From NCBI GenBank assembly GCA_002436025.1, contig DIXM01000002.1, forward strand, positions 496,001 through 560,000: a DNA stretch of 64,000 nt, read 5' to 3'. The notes below the pieces were generated by a model, which was not told where the DNA came from, ran no database searches, and worked only from the letters and a program-made list of their open reading frames with translations. How positions within the stretch are numbered: the first letter of the stretch is position 1; the number at the start of each line of letters is the position of its first letter. Below are positions 58,964 through 64,000 of the stretch, piece by piece. The stretch is from a candidate division Hyd24-12 bacterium UBA6080. Its GTDB lineage: Bacteria; Fermentibacterota; Fermentibacteria; Fermentibacterales; JCC-6. Position numbers and translations under genes: made by a program.

Positions 58964-60760
58964 GTGCGGGAAAGAATTCGCAATTTTTGCATAATCGCCC
59001 ATATCGATCACGGCAAGTCAACGCTGGCGGACCGGCTCCTTCAGATGACCCACACGGTGAACGACAGGGATTTCCACGACCAGATGCTTGACTCGATGGA
59101 CATCGAGCGGGAGCGTGGCATCACCATAAAAAGCACCGCCGTCACGATGGACTACACCAGCAGGGCTGGGGAGAGCTACATTCTGAACCTGATCGACACA
59201 CCCGGCCATGTCGATTTCAGCTATGAAGTCTCGAGGGCCATGGCGTGCTGTGAGGGCGCCCTGCTTGTCATCGACGCCGCACAGGGGGTCGAAGCCCAGA
59301 CCGTCGCCAACCTCTTCAAGGCCATGGAGCACAACCTCACCATCATCCCCGTAATCAACAAGATAGACCTTCCCTCGGCTTCCATCGAAGAAACCCTCGA
59401 CGAGATCGAGAACGAACTCGGGCTCGACCCCGACGATGCGGTGATGGTCAGCGCCAAAACAGGCCAGAACGTGGCTGACCTGCTGGAAACCATCATAGAA
59501 AAGGTCCCCCCCCCATCTGGTGATTCCGGGGGGGTTCTCAGGGCCAGGGTGTTCGACTCGATCTTCGACCCCTACCGCGGAGTGGTGGTTTACTTCAGGG
59601 TCGTCGAGGGATCCATTCAGGCACGCGACGACATAAGGCTGATGGCTCCCGGGTCAGACTACCGTCTGGAGGAGATAGGTTACCTCAGGATAGGCAGGGA
59701 ACCCAGAAAGAGCCTGGAAGCAGGCGAGGTGGGCTACCTCATAGCGGGAATAAAAAGCGTCAGCGAGGTCAGGAGTGGCGACACCGTGACCAGTGCCCTC
59801 AACCCGGCCACCGAGTCCCTTCCCGGTTACGAGGAAGCGAAGCCGGTGGTATTCAGTTCCATCTTCCCCGTGACCTCCGAGGATTACGACGACCTTGCCT
59901 CGGCCATCGAGAGGCTGAAACTCAACGACGCCAGCCTCACCTTCGAGAAGGTCAGTTCCACTGGCCTCGGGTTTGGTTTCAGGTGCGGCTTTCTCGGACT
60001 CCTGCACCTCGAAGTCGTTCAGGAGAGGCTCGAACGCGAGTTCGACCTCAGCCTGGTGCTCACGGCACCAACCGTTCTCTGCAGGATCAGCCTTAGCAAC
60101 GGTTCGCTGATATTCTTGGACAACCCGCTGCTGTACCCCGACCCATCCCAGATCGTATCCACGGAAGAACCCTACATCAAGGCATCCATAATCATGCCGG
60201 ACAGGTACATAGGCCCTGTCACAAATCTTCTGCTCGACCGCAGGGCGGAGAACTACACCAACATGTACGTGGGCAAGCAGAGGGTCGAGATAAAAGCCGA
60301 ACTCCCGCTGTCCGAAGTGGTGTACGACTTCTACGACAAGCTCAAGTCCATCACCCAGGGGTACGGCTCGTTCGACTACGAACCCGGTGACTACAGGAAG
60401 AGCGACCTGGTGAAGGTCGACATCATGGTCAACCACGAACGGGTCGACGCCCTTTCCATGCTGGTCCACAGGAACCGCGCCGGAAGCTGGGCCAAGAGCG
60501 CCTGCGAGAACCTGAAGGAAGAGATACCCAAACAGCAGTTCAAGATCCCCATCCAGGGGGCAATAGGCGGGACCATCATCGCCAGGACCACCATCAGTGC
60601 CCTCCGCAAGGATGTTACCGCCAAGTGCTACGGCGGCGATATAACAAGGAAGAGAAAACTGCTGGACAAGCAGAAGGAGGGCAAGAAGAGGATGAAGATG
60701 GTGGGCAAGGTGATGATTCCCCAGAAAGCCTTCCTAGCGGTTCTGAAGAGGGGAGACTGA
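58964..60760 (+). CDS. lepA: Elongation factor 4 (LepA)
   Basis: Ribosomal GTPase that back-translocates or helps initiation and assembly. 598 residues, GTG start with GGGAGGA just upstream. G1 AHIDHGKST, G2 region ERERGITIKS, G3 DTPGHVDF, G4 NKIDLP; domains II and III, and the LepA-specific C-terminal domain with YGSFDYEPGDYR and DVTAKCYGGDITRKRKLL. Standard length. One base separates it from the next gene. Confidence 0.97.
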   Translation: MRERIRNFCIIAHIDHGKSTLADRLLQMTHTVNDRDFHDQMLDSMDIERERGITIKSTAVTMDYTSRAGESYILNLIDTPGHVDFSYEVSRAMACCEGALLVIDAAQGVEAQTVANLFKAMEHNLTIIPVINKIDLPSASIEETLDEIENELGLDPDDAVMVSAKTGQNVADLLETIIEKVPPPSGDSGGVLRARVFDSIFDPYRGVVVYFRVVEGSIQARDDIRLMAPGSDYRLEEIGYLRIGREPRKSLEAGEVGYLIAGIKSVSEVRSGDTVTSALNPATESLPGYEEAKPVVFSSIFPVTSEDYDDLASAIERLKLNDASLTFEKVSSTGLGFGFRCGFLGLLHLEVVQERLEREFDLSLVLTAPTVLCRISLSNGSLIFLDNPLLYPDPSQIVSTEEPYIKASIIMPDRYIGPVTNLLLDRRAENYTNMYVGKQRVEIKAELPLSEVVYDFYDKLKSITQGYGSFDYEPGDYRKSDLVKVDIMVNHERVDALSMLVHRNRAGSWAKSACENLKEEIPKQQFKIPIQGAIGGTIIARTTISALRKDVTAKCYGGDITRKRKLLDKQKEGKKRMKMVGKVMIPQKAFLAVLKRGD

Positions 60761-60761
60761 A

Positions 60762-61184
60762 ATGAGGGTTCTGTTCCTCTGCGGCGCCAACTCCTGCCGC
60801 AGCCAGATGGCCGAGGGGTGGGCCAGGCATCTTATCAAGGGTGAACATGAGTTCCACTCCGCCGGCCTCAGGGCGACGGGTGTGAACCCCCTCGCCGTGA
60901 GGGCCATGATGGAAGCGGGAGTGGACATTTCCAGCCACAAAAGCAAGACACTGGAGGACCTTCAGGGCGATTTTCACATAGTCGTGACGGTCTGCGACGC
61001 CGTGAAGGAGACCTGCCCCTACTTTCCCGCAACGGTCAGGAACATCCACAAGGGGTTTCCCGATCCTCCATCCATGGCGGAAGACCTTCCGGAGCCGGAG
61101 AAGATCGAGCCTTACCGTGAGGTTTGCGCCATGATCAGGCGGTTCGCAGACACCGAACTCCGGGGTATCCTGGAACCGCAATGA
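60762..61184 (+). CDS. arsC: Thioredoxin-type arsenate reductase / low-molecular-weight phosphatase-like protein
   Basis: 140 residues. P-loop CGANSCR (C7-X5-R13) and the redox pair Cys78 and Cys85 (VCDAVKETCPYF), the full set of a thioredoxin-coupled ArsC, which reduces arsenate to arsenite. The Asp of DPP-like loop appears in FPDPPSM. No arsR or arsB nearby, so it may have a housekeeping or phosphatase role. Between lepA and a VOC gene in an overlapping cluster. Confidence 0.88.
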   Translation: MRVLFLCGANSCRSQMAEGWARHLIKGEHEFHSAGLRATGVNPLAVRAMMEAGVDISSHKSKTLEDLQGDFHIVVTVCDAVKETCPYFPATVRNIHKGFPDPPSMAEDLPEPEKIEPYREVCAMIRRFADTELRGILEPQ

Positions 61185-61555
61185 AAGGGTTCGACTCCAT
61201 AGTCACCTTCTGCCGTACAAAGGACATGGAGAAGACCCATAGTTTCTACAACGGGCTTCTGGAACTCCCCATGGTCCTCGACCAGGGCCGCTGCAGGATC
61301 TACAGGGTTTCTCCGGGCGGTTTCCTGGGTTTCTGTGAGGGCACAGAGCCGGATCCCGGAAACACGGTCATGATCACACTGGTCACCGATGACGTGGACG
61401 GGTGGTTCGAGAGGGTGAGAGCGAAAGGCCACCCGGTCATCAAGACACCTGCCATGAACCCTGAATTCAGGATATACCACTGCTTCGTGAAGGACCCTTC
61501 GGGCTATACCGTTGAGATCCAGCGGTTCGAGGACCCCCGGTGGAAGAGGGATTAG
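61181..61555 (+). CDS. VOC/glyoxalase-fold protein
   Basis: 124 residues from the ATG at 61181 (ATGA overlap with arsC). Paired beta-alpha-beta-beta-beta modules of the vicinal oxygen chelate fold: IVTFCRTKDMEKTHSFYNGLL at the start and FVKDPSGYTVEIQRF at the end with the Glu metal ligand. The other ligand positions are less clear, so enzyme versus binding protein is open. Overlaps hemW by 16 bp. Confidence 0.85.
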   Translation: MKGFDSIVTFCRTKDMEKTHSFYNGLLELPMVLDQGRCRIYRVSPGGFLGFCEGTEPDPGNTVMITLVTDDVDGWFERVRAKGHPVIKTPAMNPEFRIYHCFVKDPSGYTVEIQRFEDPRWKRD

Positions 61556-62601
61556 GCCTTTACATTCACATCCCGTTCTGCCTTGCGAAATGCGGGTACT
61601 GCGGCTTTACCAGCTCGCCGGGGCTTCCCGGCCATCAGTTTCACAAAGCCATCAACAGGGAGATCTCTCTTCTCTCCCCCGGAAAGATCCGAACCCTGCA
61701 CGCTGGAGGGGGTACGCCCACTCTCATGGGAACCGCCTTCTGGCAGGAATTGCTGAAGAACCTCGACCATGCGAACTGCATCGAAACCGCCATCGAGACG
61801 AACCCTGCCGTTCTCAGCAGGGAGGGATACACCGAACTGAGGGAGGCCGGCTTCGACCGCATAAGCATCGGAGTCCAGTCCTTCAACGACGAAAATCTCA
61901 GGTGGCTCGGAAGGGTCCACACCTCCCTACAGGCAGAGGAAGCGGTGCATTCGGCAAAGGCCGGAGGGTTCGCCAACCTCTCGATCGATCTCATCTACGG
62001 TCTTCCCGGGCAGGGTATGGAGGAGTGGCGCCTTGATCTCGAGCAGGCAATTCGCCTGGAGCCCGAGCACATCAGCTGTTACGAGCTGACGCTGGAACCG
62101 GGCACCAGGATAGGCGACGCTGGCAACAAGGTCTGTGACTCATTGACTGCCGAAATGTTCATGGAGACCCACAGAACACTCACAGGGGCTGGCTTTCATC
62201 ACTACGAAGTATCCAACTACGCCCGCCCGGGAAGGGAATCGAGACACAACCAGGCGTACTGGGAGAGAAGGCCCTACCATGGCGCTGGTCCCTCCGCCCA
62301 CGGTTTCACGGGAACGACAAGGTACTGGAACACAAAGGACACCGGCCTCTACATCGAACAGACCCAAAGGGGCGTCCTTCCCCGGCAGGGATGGGAGACC
62401 ATCACAAAAGATCAGGCGATAAGGGAAGAGGTCATGCTCGGCCTCAGGACATCAAGAGGGGTGAGGGCCGGCATCCTTCCGGAAAAGGTGGTTGACAGGC
62501 TTGTCGAAGCCGGACGGTTGCAGAGGAACGGAGCGATGGTGTCGCCCACGCCCGAGGGAATGCTCTGGGCAGACGGCATGGCGGACGAGCTAACCGAGTG
62601 A
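61540..62601 (+). CDS. hemW: HemW-like radical SAM haem-trafficking protein
   Basis: 353 residues from GTG at 61540. Radical SAM CX3CX2C in IHIPFCLAKCGYCGF, AGGGTPTLM, SIGVQSFNDENLRWLGR, IDLIYGLPGQ and the C-terminal HemW domain (HYEVSNYARPG, RHNQAYW, GAGPSAHGF). These mark the HemN-like haem chaperone HemW rather than coproporphyrinogen dehydrogenase: no HemN-specific N-terminus. Last gene of the lepA-arsC-VOC-hemW group. Confidence 0.92.
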   Translation: MEEGLGLYIHIPFCLAKCGYCGFTSSPGLPGHQFHKAINREISLLSPGKIRTLHAGGGTPTLMGTAFWQELLKNLDHANCIETAIETNPAVLSREGYTELREAGFDRISIGVQSFNDENLRWLGRVHTSLQAEEAVHSAKAGGFANLSIDLIYGLPGQGMEEWRLDLEQAIRLEPEHISCYELTLEPGTRIGDAGNKVCDSLTAEMFMETHRTLTGAGFHHYEVSNYARPGRESRHNQAYWERRPYHGAGPSAHGFTGTTRYWNTKDTGLYIEQTQRGVLPRQGWETITKDQAIREEVMLGLRTSRGVRAGILPEKVVDRLVEAGRLQRNGAMVSPTPEGMLWADGMADELTE

Positions 62602-62657
62602 GCCCGTCCAGACGCCTTAATCCCCTCGGAGTTCTTGAGGGAGATGCAGCATGAAGT

Positions 62658-62686
62658 TTGACGCACGGGAACCGTTTTACCATAAT
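62658..62686 (+). promoter_or_regulatory. Promoter of the tRNA-Arg gene
   Basis: TTGACG at 62658-62663, 17-bp spacer, CATAAT at 62681-62686. Start near 62693, nine bases before the tRNA. Confidence 0.85.
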
Positions 62687-62701
62687 TGCCACCTGTCCGG
62701 T

Positions 62702-62778
<77 letters not shown>

Positions 62779-62807
62779 GATCGAGAAAAGGTCGGTTCAT
62801 CACCATT

Positions 62808-62829
62808 AAGGGGGGCACCCCCTTGTTTT
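62808..62829 (+). terminator. Terminator of the tRNA-Arg gene
   Basis: AAGGGGG at 62808-62814 pairs with CCCCCTT at 62818-62824, 3-nt loop, then GTTTT. Confidence 0.75.
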
Positions 62830-62857
62830 GTAACGGTGTGGCTTTTCGTCTTTGCTG

Positions 62858-63886
62858 TCAGCCGTCGTTGAAGCTGTTCTGGAAATCCTCAATCACGCTT
62901 AAAACCTCATCGAATTCTGGGACTTCTCCAAAGAACATCTCCCTGCTCATCGCCACGTAGTCCCTGCGCCATTCCGCTTCTCGCTCCGGTTGCGGGACCA
63001 GTCTTAGTTTCCCTCGGATCAGAGTACTGTAATCCATCCAGGACCAATTGAAGTAAACCTCGCGGTGATGCGCTGCACGTCTGAAAACATCCTCCCGCTT
63101 TGCAGCTCTCTCTGCCACACTGCTACTGATAAGGCACCAAAGATCGTAGTAGTGCCGCGCCAGACGAAAGGGTCTCTTTCTGTCCGGAGGGCGTTGTGTC
63201 TCCTCATGCAAAAGCATGGCTTTCTCCCAGAAAGTTCTCTCGGCAGCAAGCGCCCTGACTCTGAATACACTCGGGCCGAGAATGCCGGGGAAGGCATCGT
63301 ACAGGAAAGGATGTACCTCCATTGTCTCAACGGGCTCATTGTCAGACCTGGCCCCCATTTCGATCTTCACCAACTGTTGGATGTAGCTATCTTTTTGAGC
63401 AATGGCTGACGGATAGGTGAAGAGCAGGGTCTGACCATCCGGATCATCTTCAGGTGAAGCCGGGCGGAGATCCCAAAGGCCTGAACCGGAAAGAGAGGCG
63501 CCGATGCGCTCCGCCAGCAATGGGGCCAAGTCGCCATGGATTCTTCCCTGAGCCGTTTCCTTCATTGCCTCAAGACGCTTTCTCCTTTGTTTGTTGCTTG
63601 GGGCATCTTCCGGGCTCTCACCACTTCCGAAACCCAGAAAGCCTTTATCGATCACGATATCAATATCCTCGGAGAACCTTTTGATCAGGCCCCAGCACTT
63701 TGAAAGCGATGTGCCACCTTTGAAGGTGAGGTTATCTCCCCATCCCGGGATACTGAACATTTCCCGCAGGATCCAGCAGACCCAGAAATCCTTTTCTATG
63801 GAAACAGGAGGGAGGCCCAGAGTGTTGCCGGCCTGCTCGCATATCAAACGGCGCCGTTCCGCTGCCTGAAGAAGATACCCTGTCAT
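62858..63886 (-). CDS. AbiEii/AbiGii-like nucleotidyltransferase (toxin)
   Basis: 342 residues from the ATG at 63886, two bases after the upstream stop. Nucleotidyltransferase fold: VSIEKDFWVCWIL, FKGGTSLSKCWGLI and FSEDIDIVID, the GS(x)nDxD core of the AbiEii family, with later Asp in HYYDLWCL. In type IV toxin-antitoxin and abortive-infection systems this partner transfers nucleotides, for example to tRNA. Next to a tRNA gene, a common landing site for such modules. The upstream gene is cut by the window edge. Confidence 0.88.
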   Translation of the reverse strand: MTGYLLQAAERRRLICEQAGNTLGLPPVSIEKDFWVCWILREMFSIPGWGDNLTFKGGTSLSKCWGLIKRFSEDIDIVIDKGFLGFGSGESPEDAPSNKQRRKRLEAMKETAQGRIHGDLAPLLAERIGASLSGSGLWDLRPASPEDDPDGQTLLFTYPSAIAQKDSYIQQLVKIEMGARSDNEPVETMEVHPFLYDAFPGILGPSVFRVRALAAERTFWEKAMLLHEETQRPPDRKRPFRLARHYYDLWCLISSSVAERAAKREDVFRRAAHHREVYFNWSWMDYSTLIRGKLRLVPQPEREAEWRRDYVAMSREMFFGEVPEFDEVLSVIEDFQNSFNDG

Positions 63887-63888
63887 GG

Positions 63889-64000
63889 CTACTGATCCTC
63901 TCCGCAGAGATATCTGATGATCTCTGCGATCCATATCGGTGCATGGCGTATGTCCCTTTTAAGGATAGCCATGCTTTTCCTGTCCAGTCGTTCCCGTAGG
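63889..64000 (-). CDS. C-terminal end of the toxin's upstream partner (probable antitoxin), partial
   Basis: The last 36 codons of a minus-strand gene entering from the window edge. Reads RKSMAILKRDIRHAPIWIAE and ends YLCGEDQ with TAG, two bases before the toxin ATG. Position and coupling fit an AbiEi-like antitoxin, but too little sequence is visible to recognise the family. Confidence 0.6.
   Translation of the reverse strand, partial: LRERLDRKSMAILKRDIRHAPIWIAEIIRYLCGEDQ

Noticed and set aside
60762..61184. Selenocysteine in the ArsC-like protein or its neighbours, prompted by tRNA-Sec
   Set aside because: All redox positions are ordinary Cys codons; no in-frame UGA with a family continuing past it was noticed in the window, although this was not an exhaustive search.

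Overview
The window reads as one contig of a free-living, Gram-negative-type bacterium with high GC (hand counts of ordinary lines give 58-70% GC). Eight exported proteins end in the same FlgD/Ig-like C-terminal module (a PNP turn, then V-x-D-x-x-G-R, then G-x-Y, then a short basic tail). This is the type IX-style sorting module common in the FCB superphylum. Promoters are sigma70-like (TTGACA or near matches with 17-bp spacers) and Shine-Dalgarno sites are clear, which is unlike Bacteroidota. My inference is a non-Bacteroidota FCB lineage (Fermentibacterota/Eisenbacteria-like); this cannot be settled from the window alone.

Layout. 1-6023: end of guaB, an exported pseudokinase-like protein, CarD, HflX, an unknown protein and a UPF0104 membrane protein. 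6016-9426 (minus): TPR protein, tldD, tldE/pmbA. 9514-11548: lpdA and mazG. 11589-15403: two tandem secreted subtilases, each followed by a ~150-bp near-perfect palindrome. 15411-24601: thiS, a VIT/VWA protein, a PPIase lipoprotein, a highly expressed small secreted protein, a transglutaminase-like pair of which one looks inactive, a Cys-rich DUF3795 protein, and a secreted peptidylarginine deiminase resembling the Porphyromonas enzyme. 24604-29448: methyltransferase, TPR-GGDEF diguanylate cyclase, DOMON lipoprotein, a small di-helical membrane protein and CorA.

29502-40307 is a tightly packed operon: OprP-like porin, VTC polyphosphate polymerase, DUF4956 membrane protein, two CotH-type secreted kinases with lamin-tail domains, two parallel beta-helix proteins, and ThiF. 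Almost all junctions overlap. 40354-42457 is an AT-rich island on the minus strand. It carries a radical SAM/SPASM maturase and, just upstream, a 41-residue four-cysteine peptide gene of its own that is not annotated by length-limited ORF calling, preceded by a TTGACA promoter and separated from the maturase by a ~20-bp stem. I consider this the best candidate for an undescribed system, a RiPP (ranthipeptide/sactipeptide-like) locus.

42531-47816: pyrG-purF-guaA-DUF554 nucleotide operon (all ATGA/GTGA overlaps). 47863-50995: lipoprotein, YitT, TatD and TcdA, whose 3' end overlaps a convergent tRNA-Sec (UCA) gene. 51147-58889: HEAT-like protein, alpha-glucan phosphorylase, a gingipain-like C25 protease and a LbH acyltransferase. 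58964-62601: lepA, arsC-type reductase, VOC protein and hemW. 62702-64000: tRNA-Arg(CCU), then an AbiEii-like nucleotidyltransferase toxin with the end of its upstream partner at the window edge.
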